A stretch of DNA of 64,000 bases from DATAQC01 sp038238185 (GCA_038238185.1 JBBRXY010000002.1:16247-80246), one strand, 5' to 3'; shown: positions 18,863 through 27,579, numbered from the stretch's first letter. Numbers and translations: made by a program. Notes: generated by a model from the sequence alone, not told the origin.

Positions 18863-19120
18863 TCAGGCGAACGAACCCCACAGGCCGGCTGACCATGCTT
18901 CGGGCCCGGCCGGGGGCCGGATGGGCTTCACGACCGTGAGATGACGTTCGTCGGGCGACAAGCCGGCGCCCGACATCGCGGGGTGAGCGGCCCTGGCCTC
19001 GGCCACTCGCGACTCACTGGTCGACGGTCTGGCAATTGTCGTCAGGTCGACGATCGAAACGTCCGTGCAGGCCTGCTCGACGGCATTCCCTTCAAACAGG
19101 GAACTGACCCCGGCGCTCAC
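18863..19120 (-). CDS. Small ORF coupled to sigma factor gene
   Basis: This 85-residue ORF starts with GTG at 19120, overlapping the sigma factor stop (GTGA). The sigma factor gene is coupled in the same way to the DUF5995 gene upstream. The peptide (VSAGVSSLFEGNAVEQACTD...) has a short acidic N-terminal half and a Pro/Gly/Trp-rich end (PEAWSAGLWGSFA). No signal peptide, helix anchor or known domain is visible. It might be a regulator or target of the sigma factor, but the only evidence is position and coupling. It could be a fortuitous ORF. Confidence 0.5.
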   Translation of the reverse strand: MSAGVSSLFEGNAVEQACTDVSIVDLTTIARPSTSESRVAEARAAHPAMSGAGLSPDERHLTVVKPIRPPAGPEAWSAGLWGSFA

Positions 19121-19794
19121 AATGAAATCCCGGCGCTGACGCACTTGGCCCGCAGGACCCGGAAGCACCGCTGCCGGGTCGGGCCGATGGACCCGATGGG
19201 GATGCCGAGCCCGGCCGCAACGTCGCCATACGACACCGGGGGATCGGCCATGAGCATGCGGATCAGCGCCTGGGAGCGCTCCGGCATGGTGGCCACGACC
19301 TCGCGCAGCGCGCCATCGCGATCCTGCCGGGCCAGGGCGGATGCCGGGTCGCCGTCGACCGGAGGGTCTACGGCTTCGAGAACCTCGGGCTCGGCCGTCA
19401 AGACGCTGCGTTGGCGAAACTGCGACACCCGGATGCACTCGTGGCGGGCGGTCACGGCCAGCCACGTGCCAACTCGCTCTGGATCACGCAACCGCTCCAG
19501 GTTGTCGACGAGGCGCAGCCACACCGTCTGGGACACGTCGGCGGCGTCGGCGGCGGAAAGGCCATGGGTCCTGGCAATCGACCACACCATGCCCTTGAAC
19601 CGGTCGACCAGCGCCCGCCACGCCATCTCGTCCGAGCCGGCTGCTCGGCCGACCAACTCGCCGGGAGTGGCAGCAGGGCCCGCCGGCCCGGGGGGCGAAG
19701 CCGCCCGAGAGGCAGTGCCAGGGCCCGCCGGCCCGGGGGGCGAAGCCGCCCGAGAGGCAGAGCCAGGTGCGAGCACCCCTGCCGACCCGCTCAC
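19117..19794 (-). CDS. ECF-like RNA polymerase sigma factor
   Basis: Region 2 is visible as WRALVDRFKGMVWSIA...DAADVSQTVWLRLVDNL, with RVGTWLAVTARHECIR completing it. Region 4 is LREVVATMPERSQALIRML followed by VSYGDVAAGLGIPIGSIG and the recognition helix PTRQRCFRVLRAKC. The first 35 residues are a Pro/Ala/Gly-rich leader containing two copies of a 15-residue repeat. The start is GTG 19794, which overlaps the DUF5995 stop (GTGA); the longer frame upstream runs antisense-like through the neighbour and is rejected. The length is 225 residues. No anti-sigma factor is recognisable, although a small ORF is coupled downstream. Confidence 0.88.
   Translation of the reverse strand: MSGSAGVLAPGSASRAASPPGPAGPGTASRAASPPGPAGPAATPGELVGRAAGSDEMAWRALVDRFKGMVWSIARTHGLSAADAADVSQTVWLRLVDNLERLRDPERVGTWLAVTARHECIRVSQFRQRSVLTAEPEVLEAVDPPVDGDPASALARQDRDGALREVVATMPERSQALIRMLMADPPVSYGDVAAGLGIPIGSIGPTRQRCFRVLRAKCVSAGISL
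19675..19764. repeat. Two 45-bp tandem repeats in the sigma factor leader
   Basis: Copies at 19675-19719 and 19720-19764 are identical except near their 3-prime edge. They encode 15-residue units (ASRAASPPGPAGP core) in the disordered leader of the sigma factor. Being a multiple of 3, copy-number change would alter leader length without a frameshift. Confidence 0.85.
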
Positions 19795-20570
19795 AGGTGC
19801 ACCAACAGGCCGCGTCCGGCCAGGCCGGCCAGATGATCGAGCGAGTCGACGAACCCTTCCTCGGCCTCGTGATGACGGCGAAGGGCGAACAGCGCCTCGG
19901 CTTGTGCCCACGCCGTATCGCGCGCCGCCTCCACGCTGAAGTTGCCGAGGACGTTCTCGACGTGGCCCAGCAGCCACTCGTCGAGCCAGCGCTCGAAGTG
20001 ATTCTCGAAATGCCGCCGGAGGCTCTGCATCTCCTCGGCGAAGATCTCGTTCACCTTGTCGTAGTCGTCTCGCTGGGTACCCGAGTTGGGCTCGGTCCCG
20101 AGCAGCTCACACGTGGCGACGACCGCGCACGGCAGATCGAAGTTCACGTGAGCGTTGACACCGGCAACGGCGAACTGCAAAGGGGAAATCCGGCGCTCGT
20201 TGCGGACCTCGAGCAGGGCCTCCCAGGACCTGGGCGCCGTCCCGGGGTCGACCTCGTCGGCCCGGAGAGCGGCCAGGTAGCGGCCGGCGAACACCAGATC
20301 GAGCGTCGTGAGGAAGTTGGCATCGGCAAACCGGCCACCGTCGATCCACTCGAGGACCCGGCAGGTGACCTGGTGGTAGAGGTAGTTGAAGCAGGCCACT
20401 CCGTCGTGCTTGCCTCCGTCGGTGTTCCCCTCGACCCAGGACTGGATCTCCATCAGGTGGTCTATGACATCGGGCACGGTGGTCGGTGTCGGTGCCTCCA
20501 ACGGCGACGGCGACGGTGCCGGTGCCGGTGCCGGTCCCCCATCGTGTGTGGTTGGTCGGTCGTCAATCAT
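19791..20570 (-). CDS. DUF5995 family protein
   Basis: The 259-residue protein has a Pro/Ala-rich N-terminus (about 35 residues), then the conserved region typical of DUF5995: DVIDHLMEIQSWV, GVACFNYLYHQVTCRVLEWI, FADANFLTTLDLVFAGRYLAAL and the GVNAHVNFDLPCAVV motif. This alpha-helical family has no established function; the conserved Asp/His/Asn pattern hints at a metal or active site. Start is ATG 20570. Its stop overlaps the sigma factor start (GTGA), so they are translated together. Confidence 0.75.
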   Translation of the reverse strand: MIDDRPTTHDGGPAPAPAPSPSPLEAPTPTTVPDVIDHLMEIQSWVEGNTDGGKHDGVACFNYLYHQVTCRVLEWIDGGRFADANFLTTLDLVFAGRYLAALRADEVDPGTAPRSWEALLEVRNERRISPLQFAVAGVNAHVNFDLPCAVVATCELLGTEPNSGTQRDDYDKVNEIFAEEMQSLRRHFENHFERWLDEWLLGHVENVLGNFSVEAARDTAWAQAEALFALRRHHEAEEGFVDSLDHLAGLAGRGLLVHL

Positions 20571-20684
20571 GAGCCCCCCCGGTTCAACTGCTGCGATGGG
20601 GCCAGCGTGGCAGCAACGGAGGTGTCTGCCATCGGGCAGGTGCCTTATTCCGGGAGCCTCACTGCCTTATTTCCGGCAGCCGCC

Positions 20685-23600
20685 CTACCTGGCCGCGTCG
20701 AGGCGGTGAACCACGGCGCTGGCCTGGACCCGGCTCTGCACGCCGAGCTTGGCGAGGATGTGGGACACGTGGACGCTGGCCGTCTTCTCGCTGATGAACA
20801 GGGCTTCGGCCACTTCCCGGTTGCTCCGCCCCTCGGCCACGAGGGCCAACACCTCGCGCTCACGGCGGGTGAGGTCGCACAGGGCGTCCGGAGTCGAGGA
20901 GGGCACCGCCACCTCTTCGTCGGGCTCGAGCGAGATACGGGCGCGGGTGGCCAACTCCTCCACCTGGCGCTTGAGGGGCACCGCTCCCAGCGACGAGGCC
21001 ATCCGATGGGCGGCCCGCAGGACGTCGGCGGCGCGCGGCGAGCGGGCCCTGCGTGACAGGAGGGCCTCGGCCTCGCGCATGCGGGCGTACGCCACCGGAT
21101 ACGGCTGACCGAGAGCGTCGAGGCGGTCGCCCGCAGCCGTCCACGCCTCGGGAGCGCTGACGCCCTCCACTCGCGACCATTCCGCCACACACAGGGCCAC
21201 GTAGGCAGCCGCGGCCTGGCGTACTGGCGGAGCGGCATCTCTGGACCGATCGGCCAGGGCCTCGATACGCGCCCGGAGCTCGGCTCCGGTGGCCCGGGCC
21301 GCCTCGACCTCGGCCGTGGACCTCCGGGCCCGGGCCACCTCGGCGCCGTCGGCCTCGGCCCGCAGGCCATGCCACACGAGGGGGGCAACGAACCAGGTGT
21401 CGTCGGTACGGTCGGCGACGGCCAAGCCGATGGCGACAGCCCGGCGAGCCTCGTCCACGTCGCCCTCCCAGAGGGCGAGGCCGGCCCTGAGCGTGAGCAG
21501 TGGGGCCTGGCAGCGGGCATCGACGGTGTGGGCACTCAATTCCTCGACGACGGCCAGGTCCGCCTTGGCCGACTCGACCTGGCCCCGGCCGACCGCCAGC
21601 TTGGCCCGGGCCAGGTGCAGGTCGATGGCGGCGGCCCCGCCGGGCCGGCACGCCATGGCATCGGCGAGGAACCGGTCGGCGTCGTCCCAGCGGCCCAGAC
21701 GGAACAGGGTGTTGACGGCGATGGCCTGGAGGGACACGCCGTAGGAGCGGTCCAGCCCCAGGCGCCGTACCCGGGCCACACCCTGCTCGGCCACCGTCGC
21801 CGCGGTCTGGAGCCGGTTGAGGGGGCCGGAGAGGAGCTCGGCCAGGTTGAGCCACGCCCGGGCGATGTCTTCGGGCGTACCCACGTCCTCGGCGATGGCC
21901 CGGGAGTCCTCGAGGAGGCTGACTCCGGCTGCGGCATGGCCAAGAAACGCCAGGTCGACGCCGAGGGTCGACAGGACGTGACCCTCCTCGGCCCGTGCCC
22001 CCACACTGCGCGCCACGGCAAGCGCCTCCTCGGCCCGCGATCGGGACTCGTGGTATCGCCCGGCCAGCATGAGGGCCTGGGCCTGGGCGGCGCCCACCCT
22101 GGCCCGCTCGGCCGTGGCGTGCTCGAGCGGCACCAGACGGGCAGCCTCGTCGTAGGCGGCCAGGGCGGCCTCGCTCTCGCCCGCAGCCCACAGGTAGCAG
22201 CCCAGCCGCTCGTGGAGCAGGGCGTGGCGCACGGCCCGGACGTCGGCACCCTCATCCGAGGGTGGCTCGGCATCCCGACCGGCGTCGTTGATCGCCGCTC
22301 GGGCCAGAGCAATGGCCCTGGCGTGGTCACCGGCCAGATTGGCGGCCTCGGCGGCCCGCTCGTACAGACCCAGCCGGTCGACGTCCATCGTGGCCGCGCC
22401 ATCGGGGGCCAGGTCCCAGAGCTCCAGGGCCCGTTCGTAGTGCCGCTGGGCCTCGGCGAAGCCGTAGGCGCGCTCGGCCGCTACGGCCGCGTCCACCGCA
22501 GCCGGAAGGGCCCGGGCCGGTTGGCCGGCCTCGTACCAGTGGTAGGCGAGCTCGCCCTCGGCCGAGCCCGCCGACAGCCGCCCGTCGGCGGCGATGGCCC
22601 TCCCGTAGGCGGCATGAAACCGCGTGCGCTCGCCGGGGAGCAGCTCGCCGTACACGACCTCTCGCAACAGGGCGTGCCGGAACACGTAGGCGTCGCGGTC
22701 GGCGACGAGGACCTGGTGATCGACGCATTCCCGCAAGGCATCGCACAGCGCGTCCTCGTCCGGGCTGGCGGAGGCGCCGACCGTGGCGGCCAGCAGCGCG
22801 TAGGGAATGCGAGGCCCACCTGCGGCCACCCGGCGCAGGACCGTCTGAGCGGCCGTCGACAGCCCGTCGACGCGCGCCAACAGGATCTGGCGGAGGCTGG
22901 GGGGAAGTTCCGCGGTATCGGCCCCGTCGGTGGACGGGATCCCGGCGTCGGAGCCCGAACCGAGCGCACCGCCGGCGGCCAACAGCTCCTCGGCAAAGAA
23001 GGCATTCCCATCGGAGCGGGCCCAGATGGCATCGGCCAGCTCGCGGGTCGGGACCGTGCCAAGGATGGCCGTCAGTTGGGCCAGCAGCTCGTCTCGGGTG
23101 AAGCGGGGCAAATCGATCGTGTGGGCCCGTCGGTTTCGCCGCAGCTCAGCCAACAGGGGCTGAAGCTGGTGCCCGCCGACGAGGGCGTCGCTGCGGTACG
23201 TGGCGACGATCACCACCGGTGCCTGGCGGAGGTTGGCGATCACGAACGACAAAAGGTCGCGTGTCGACTGATCGGCCCAGTGCAGGTCCTCGATCACCAG
23301 CACCACCGGCCCCCGCCGGGCCAGATGCTCGAGGATGCCGAGCACGAGCTCGAACAGCCGGCCCTGGGCCGCCGGCCCGGTGAGCCCCGCTTGTTCCCCG
23401 GCTCCGTGCCCGAGCGATGTGCCGGCTCCGTGCCCGAGCGATGTGCCGGCTCCGTGCCCGAGCGATGTGGCCGCGTCGGCGGCGCCGAGTTCGGGAAGCA
23501 GGAGGCTCAGCTCGGATCGCAGCGGTCCCACCACCTCTTCCACCCATGGCCGCCCCAGCCTCCGCACCAGACCCCGGAGGGCATCGACGACCGGCCAATA

Positions 23601-23834
23601 CGGCAGCCCTCCGTTGCCGAGATCGATGCAGCCACCGGTCAGTACCGTCGCCCCGACGCCTTGCGTCGCCCGGTCCCCGAACTCCGCCACCAGCCGGGTC
23701 TTCCCCACGCCGCTCTCCCCACCCACGACGAGCGCCGTCGACTCACCGGCCATCGCCCGCTCCAGGGCGCGCTCCAACCGGGCCAGCTCGTCCGCCCGGC
23801 CCACAAATTCAACACTTGGCCCAAGCATCGCCAT
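20685..23834 (-). CDS. LuxR-family regulator with AAA/STAND ATPase domain
   Basis: This is a 1049-residue MalT-like regulator. The N-terminus (VEFVGRADELARLERAL) leads to Walker A in GGESGVGKTRL (about residues 38-48), a Walker B-type VLVIEDLHWAD, and a long TPR-like helical region. The C-terminus is a LuxR helix-turn-helix: LTRREREVLALVAEGRSNREVAEALFISEKTASVHVSHILAKL. Such proteins activate transcription when ATP and an inducer are bound; the inducer is unknown. The start is one of two ATGs (MAML). Three identical 8-residue repeats TSLGHGAG lie near residue 125. It is divergent from the zinc uptake operon, but there is no proof of a link. Confidence 0.92.
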   Translation of the reverse strand: MAMLGPSVEFVGRADELARLERALERAMAGESTALVVGGESGVGKTRLVAEFGDRATQGVGATVLTGGCIDLGNGGLPYWPVVDALRGLVRRLGRPWVEEVVGPLRSELSLLLPELGAADAATSLGHGAGTSLGHGAGTSLGHGAGEQAGLTGPAAQGRLFELVLGILEHLARRGPVVLVIEDLHWADQSTRDLLSFVIANLRQAPVVIVATYRSDALVGGHQLQPLLAELRRNRRAHTIDLPRFTRDELLAQLTAILGTVPTRELADAIWARSDGNAFFAEELLAAGGALGSGSDAGIPSTDGADTAELPPSLRQILLARVDGLSTAAQTVLRRVAAGGPRIPYALLAATVGASASPDEDALCDALRECVDHQVLVADRDAYVFRHALLREVVYGELLPGERTRFHAAYGRAIAADGRLSAGSAEGELAYHWYEAGQPARALPAAVDAAVAAERAYGFAEAQRHYERALELWDLAPDGAATMDVDRLGLYERAAEAANLAGDHARAIALARAAINDAGRDAEPPSDEGADVRAVRHALLHERLGCYLWAAGESEAALAAYDEAARLVPLEHATAERARVGAAQAQALMLAGRYHESRSRAEEALAVARSVGARAEEGHVLSTLGVDLAFLGHAAAGVSLLEDSRAIAEDVGTPEDIARAWLNLAELLSGPLNRLQTAATVAEQGVARVRRLGLDRSYGVSLQAIAVNTLFRLGRWDDADRFLADAMACRPGGAAAIDLHLARAKLAVGRGQVESAKADLAVVEELSAHTVDARCQAPLLTLRAGLALWEGDVDEARRAVAIGLAVADRTDDTWFVAPLVWHGLRAEADGAEVARARRSTAEVEAARATGAELRARIEALADRSRDAAPPVRQAAAAYVALCVAEWSRVEGVSAPEAWTAAGDRLDALGQPYPVAYARMREAEALLSRRARSPRAADVLRAAHRMASSLGAVPLKRQVEELATRARISLEPDEEVAVPSSTPDALCDLTRREREVLALVAEGRSNREVAEALFISEKTASVHVSHILAKLGVQSRVQASAVVHRLDAAR
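23401..23472. repeat. Three 24-bp tandem repeats inside the LuxR ATPase gene
   Basis: Units at 23401-23424, 23425-23448 and 23449-23472 are near identical and encode TSLGHGAG three times on the minus strand, in a loop of the ATPase domain. Being in frame, they can expand without disrupting the gene. Confidence 0.9.
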
Positions 23835-23917
23835 CGGTGGCGATTATCCCATCGCTGCGGGCCGGCGAGCTTGAACACCCTTGACGTCCGCCCTCTGACG
23901 GGAGGATGATAGCCGAA

Positions 23918-24871
23918 ATGAAACCGATTCTCATTCTTGTCGGTGTCCTGGCGGCGGTGGGATGCTCGTCGGTGGGGGCAGGGTCGACCGGCGCCCCGAC
24001 CAGCGGGGGGGGCAGGATCACCGCCGTCGCCGCCGAGGACATGTGGGGCAATCTCCTCGGTCAGCTGGGCGGCGACCGGGTCAAGGTCTCCAGCATCATC
24101 AGTGACCCGGGCGTCGACCCCCATGACTACGACGCCAAGCCGTCCGACAGCGTCGCCGTGGCCGATGCCCGCCTGGTGGTCGTCAACGGTGTCGGCTACG
24201 ACGGGTGGGCGTCCAAGCTCGTCGGCGCCAACCCGGCGGCGGGCCGGGTCGTCGTCGACGTCGCCAAGATCGTCGGCGCCAAGGAGGGTGACAACCCTCA
24301 CCGGTGGTACATGCCGGCCGACGTCCACCGGGCGATCGACGAGATGGCCAGCGCGCTCAAGCGGGTCGACCCCGCCGACAGTGCCTACTTCGACGCCCAG
24401 GCCACTCGACTCCAGTCAGAAAGCCTCAAGGCCTACGACGACCAGATCGCCCGTATCCGCGCCGCCTACGCCGGCACTCCGATCGCCATCTCCGAGAGCA
24501 TCTACGCGGGGATGGCCGATGCCCTGGGTCTCCAGGTGCTGACTCCCCCGTCGTTCTTCGACGCCATCGCCGAGGGCAACGAACCCACGGCCCAGGACAA
24601 GGAAACCGTCGATCGCCAGATCGCCGAACACCAGATCAAGGTGTACGTGTACAACTCGCAAAACGCCACGCCCGATGTCCGGGCCCTGGCGACCGCCGCC
24701 ACCAAGACCGGGATACCGGTGGTCGCCGTCACCGAGACCCTCTCCCCCCGCGGTGCCACCTTCCAGGACTGGCAGCAACGCCAGCTCTCCGAATTGGAGA
24801 GCGCCCTGGCCAAAGCGACGCAGCCCGTACCTGGGCCCGAGCGGCCCCCTGAGCGAGGGTCCGGCCAGTGA
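23918..24871 (+). CDS. Zinc/manganese ABC transporter substrate-binding lipoprotein
   Basis: This ZnuA-type cluster 9 solute receptor captures Zn2+ or Mn2+ outside the membrane. The lipobox is AAVGC (about residue 16). Metal-ligand regions are VDPHDYDAKPSD, DNPHRWYMPAD, SESIYAGMADALGL and the late VTETLSPRG. No His-rich loop is present, so Mn is not excluded. ATG 23918 follows GGAGG by 12 nt; ATG 23906 touches the GGAGG and is unlikely. The adjacent ATP-binding gene overlaps its stop by 4 nt (GTGA). A Zur-like palindrome overlaps the start codon. Confidence 0.9.
   Translation: MKPILILVGVLAAVGCSSVGAGSTGAPTSGGGRITAVAAEDMWGNLLGQLGGDRVKVSSIISDPGVDPHDYDAKPSDSVAVADARLVVVNGVGYDGWASKLVGANPAAGRVVVDVAKIVGAKEGDNPHRWYMPADVHRAIDEMASALKRVDPADSAYFDAQATRLQSESLKAYDDQIARIRAAYAGTPIAISESIYAGMADALGLQVLTPPSFFDAIAEGNEPTAQDKETVDRQIAEHQIKVYVYNSQNATPDVRALATAATKTGIPVVAVTETLSPRGATFQDWQQRQLSELESALAKATQPVPGPERPPERGSGQ
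23919..23933 (+). promoter_or_regulatory. Zur-like operator
   Basis: TGAAACCGATTCTCA fits the actinobacterial Zur pattern TGAnAnnnnnTnTCA, an imperfect palindrome. It lies at the start codon of the metal-binding lipoprotein gene, where a bound repressor would block expression when zinc is replete. A Fur/Zur-type regulator is encoded at 29605-30087. Confidence 0.5.
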
Positions 24872-25680
24872 TGGGCGCCGATCCCGCCATCCGGCTCACC
24901 GCCGTCTCGGTCCGTCGGGGACAACGGACCGTGTGGTCGGACCTGTCGGTGTTGATCGACGCCGGCGAGTTCGTGGCCGTCGTCGGTCCTAACGGCGCCG
25001 GCAAGTCGACGCTGCTCGAGCTTCTCCTCGGCCTGCTGGAGCCGGCGTCGGGCGAGGTCGAGGTGCTGGGCCGGCGGCCCGCCGACGCCCGGGCTCAGGT
25101 GTCGTGGCTGCCGCAGCGCCGGAGCTTCGACGCCACCCTCCGCCTCCGCGGTGTCGACATCGTGCGCATGGGCCTCGACGGAGCCCGATGGGGGGTACCC
25201 GTCCCGCTCCTGGGCGGGCGCCGGGAGCGCGATACCCGGCGCCGTGTCGCAGAGGCGATCGAGGTGGTGGGGGCGGACACGTATGCCCAACGCCCGGTCG
25301 GCGAGGTGTCCGGGGGAGAGCAACAGCGGCTCCTCATCGCCCAGGCCCTGGTCCGTCGGCCGAAGCTCCTTCTCCTCGACGAGCCGCTGGAGAGCCTCGA
25401 CCTGCCCAGCCAACAGGCCGTGTCCAGCCTCATCGCAGGCGTGTGCCGCGGTGGAGTGACCGTGGTCATGGTGGCCCACGACGTCAACCCGATCCTCGGG
25501 TACCTCGACCGCCTCGTCTACGTGGCCGCCGGACGGGCGCTGGCCGGCCGACCCCTCGAGGTCGTCACCAGCGAGAACCTCAGCCGGCTGTACGGAACGG
25601 CGGTCGACGTCTTCCACACCGCGGACGGTCGCCTGATCGTGGCCGGCGTTCCCGAAGCCACCTCCTTCCACGGCCATTGA
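24868..25680 (+). CDS. Metal ABC transporter ATP-binding protein
   Basis: This ABC ATPase of 270 residues has Walker A GPNGAGKST (about residue 42), Q-loop in SWLPQRRSFD, signature SGGEQQR, Walker B LLLLDEP and H-loop MVAHD. The sequence is closest in pattern to the ZnuC/MntA group. It couples ATP hydrolysis to metal uptake through the two permeases downstream. The start is GTG 24868 overlapping the lipoprotein gene stop; an ATG follows at 24871. The stop is followed directly by the 110-bp repeat element. Confidence 0.92.
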   Translation: MMGADPAIRLTAVSVRRGQRTVWSDLSVLIDAGEFVAVVGPNGAGKSTLLELLLGLLEPASGEVEVLGRRPADARAQVSWLPQRRSFDATLRLRGVDIVRMGLDGARWGVPVPLLGGRRERDTRRRVAEAIEVVGADTYAQRPVGEVSGGEQQRLLIAQALVRRPKLLLLDEPLESLDLPSQQAVSSLIAGVCRGGVTVVMVAHDVNPILGYLDRLVYVAAGRALAGRPLEVVTSENLSRLYGTAVDVFHTADGRLIVAGVPEATSFHGH

Positions 25681-25684
25681 GCGC

Positions 25685-25794
25685 CTCGTCGGGTCCTGCC
25701 CCGTGGCCGGCCCCTCCCACCGCCCTCCGGGCGGCGGGCCCCTCCCCACGGGCCACCCGTTTCGGGATCGGGAAATCGACGCATTACGGGCGGT
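25685..25794 (+). repeat. 110-bp junction repeat, copy A
   Basis: This copy fills the space between the ATP-binding gene (stop 25678-25680) and the first permease. It begins CTCGTCGGGTCCTG and shares about 88 percent identity (my count) with copies at 51553-51662 and 53737-53846, with no length change. It points with transcription, as the others do. Its encoded frame (SCPVAGPSHRPPGGGPLPTGHP) is open into the permease, with no stop at its end. Flanks TTGAGCGCC and TTGATCGCC form an imperfect direct repeat. Confidence 0.92.
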
Positions 25795-25798
25795 TGTC

Positions 25799-26680
25799 TT
25801 GATCGCCGCCGCGCAGGGGGCCAGCCTGAACGTGCTGCACGACCTCAGCGTGCTGTGGCGGTACCCGTTCATGCGCCACGCCCTCGTGGCCGGCACCGCC
25901 GTGGCCGTGATGGGCGCGCTGGTCGGTTGGTTCGTGGTGTTGCGCCAGGAGGCCTACGCCGCCCACAGCCTGGCCATGGTGGCCTTCCCGGGCGCCACGG
26001 CCGCAGCCTACCTGGGCATCGCCCCGCTGATCGGCTACTTCGGCTTCGCGGTGGCCGGCGCCGGGGCCATCGCCGCCCTCTCCCCCGGGCCGGCATCGGG
26101 CACCTATCGGGGCCATTCTGCCTCGGTCGGATCGGTACAGGCGGCCGCCCTGGCCCTGGGCCTGCTGTTCGCCAGCCTCTACCAGGGCTTCCTCGCCAAC
26201 ATCACCTCGTTCCTGTTCGGGAGCTTCCTCGGGATCTCGGCCACCGAGGCCACCGTCCTGGTGATCGTGTCCGGAGTGGCCATGGTCGTGCTCGGCGCCC
26301 TCGGCCGGCCCCTCCTGTTCGCCAGTGTCGAGCCGGCGGTGGCCGGAGGTGCCGGGATACCGGTCCGGGCACTGGGCGTCACCTTCCTGGTCCTGGTCGG
26401 GGTGGCGGTGGCCACGGCCAGCCAGTTCACCGGCGTGCTGCTCGTGTTCTCGCTACTCATCACGCCTCCGGCCATCGCCCAGGCCGTGACCGCCCGACCC
26501 GCCCGATCGCTCGTGCTGAGCGTGGTGGTGGGCGTCACCGTGGTGTGGACTGGTCTGGGCGCGGCGTTCTACACCGACCGGCCGGCCGGCTTCTGGATCA
26601 CGACCATCGGCTTCGGGTTGTACGTGGTGGTCCGAGCTGTCCGCTGGGGCGCGACCGCCCGCTGGCGGCGTCGGCCGTGA
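25799..26680 (+). CDS. Metal ABC transporter permease (first)
   Basis: This ZnuB/MntB-type permease has about eight hydrophobic segments and the family entry YPFMRHALVAG, GWFVVLRQEAYAAHSLAMVAFPGA and a late ITPPAIAQ. It forms the channel with the ATPase and second permease. The start is uncertain: TTG 25799 lies at the repeat edge where a former TTGA coupling with the ATPase gene can be inferred. GTG 25832 is an alternative, and GTG 25703 would add a repeat-encoded leader. The stop overlaps the next permease (GTGA). Confidence 0.88.
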   Translation: MIAAAQGASLNVLHDLSVLWRYPFMRHALVAGTAVAVMGALVGWFVVLRQEAYAAHSLAMVAFPGATAAAYLGIAPLIGYFGFAVAGAGAIAALSPGPASGTYRGHSASVGSVQAAALALGLLFASLYQGFLANITSFLFGSFLGISATEATVLVIVSGVAMVVLGALGRPLLFASVEPAVAGGAGIPVRALGVTFLVLVGVAVATASQFTGVLLVFSLLITPPAIAQAVTARPARSLVLSVVVGVTVVWTGLGAAFYTDRPAGFWITTIGFGLYVVVRAVRWGATARWRRRP

Positions 26681-27579
26681 CGGCGGTGGCCTGGCCCGGC
26701 CTCCTGGCTCACGAGTTCGTCCGAAACGCGATCATCGCCGGCGGCCTCACGGCCGTGAGCGCGGGCCTTGTCGGCTGGTTCGTGGTGCTCCGCAACCAGG
26801 TGTTCGCCGCCGACGCTCTCAGCCATGTGGCGTTCACCGGCGGCCTCGGCGCCCTGGCCTACGGCCTGGGAGCGGGATTCGGCGTGTACGTGGGAACCAT
26901 CGGCCTGGCCGTGGTGCTCGGACTCCTGGGGGGCCGCCTGGCTCGGGCCGGGGACACGGTCACCGGCATCGTGTTCGCCTGGGTGCTGGGCATCGGTGCC
27001 TATTTCCTGTCGGTGTTCGTGAGTGGCCGGTCCACCGGCGACGGCGCCGCCGCCGTGCGCGTGCTGTTCGGATCCCTATTCGGGATCGGCTCCGGCCAGG
27101 TGCGCGTGACCGCGTGGGTCACGCTTCTCACGGTCGGGGGCCTGATGCTCGTGGCCCGCCCGCTGCTGTTTGCCACCGTCGACCCCGAGGTGGCCCGGGC
27201 CCAGGGCGTTCCCGTACAGGCCATCGAGGTCGTCTTCCTCGCCTTGCTGGGATTGGCGGTAGCCCAGGCCGTACAGGTCGTGGGCACGCTCCTGCTGCTG
27301 GCCCTCGTGGCCACGCCGGCGGCCGCTGCTCAACGCCTCACGTCCCGACCATGGCGGGCCATGTGGCTGTCCGCCGGCATCGCCCTGGCCAGCGTGTGGG
27401 CCGGCATCGTCATCAGCTACCTCCGCGCCGACCTGCCTCCGAGCTTCGTGATCGTCAGCCTGGTGGTCGGTGTCTACCTGACCACCTTCGGCGTGGGCCG
27501 ACCCTTACGTCGAGGTCGCGCCCACCCGGTGGTTCCCGCCGTGCTAACCAAGGGGCGCCGAACCGAACAGCGGGGGTAA
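26677..27579 (+). CDS. Metal ABC transporter permease (second)
   Basis: This 300-residue paralogue of the preceding permease has the same layout: HEFVRNAIIAGGLTAVSAGL, GWFVVLRNQVFAADALSHVAFTGG, several further helices and LVATPAAAAQRL. Two permease genes in tandem suggest a heterodimeric channel. The start is GTG 26677 overlapping the previous stop. The operon ends here; the following 200 bp hold the promoter of the DUF222 gene. Confidence 0.9.
   Translation: MTAVAWPGLLAHEFVRNAIIAGGLTAVSAGLVGWFVVLRNQVFAADALSHVAFTGGLGALAYGLGAGFGVYVGTIGLAVVLGLLGGRLARAGDTVTGIVFAWVLGIGAYFLSVFVSGRSTGDGAAAVRVLFGSLFGIGSGQVRVTAWVTLLTVGGLMLVARPLLFATVDPEVARAQGVPVQAIEVVFLALLGLAVAQAVQVVGTLLLLALVATPAAAAQRLTSRPWRAMWLSAGIALASVWAGIVISYLRADLPPSFVIVSLVVGVYLTTFGVGRPLRRGRAHPVVPAVLTKGRRTEQRG

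Noticed and set aside
16584..18944. 786-codon plus-strand ORF opposite putA
   Set aside because: It is a codon-bias shadow of putA with His/Gly/Arg-rich sequence and no family signature.
24502..25896. 464-codon minus-strand ORF across the znu genes
   Set aside because: It is antisense to ZnuA and ZnuC; the only recurring part is the 110-bp repeat read backwards.
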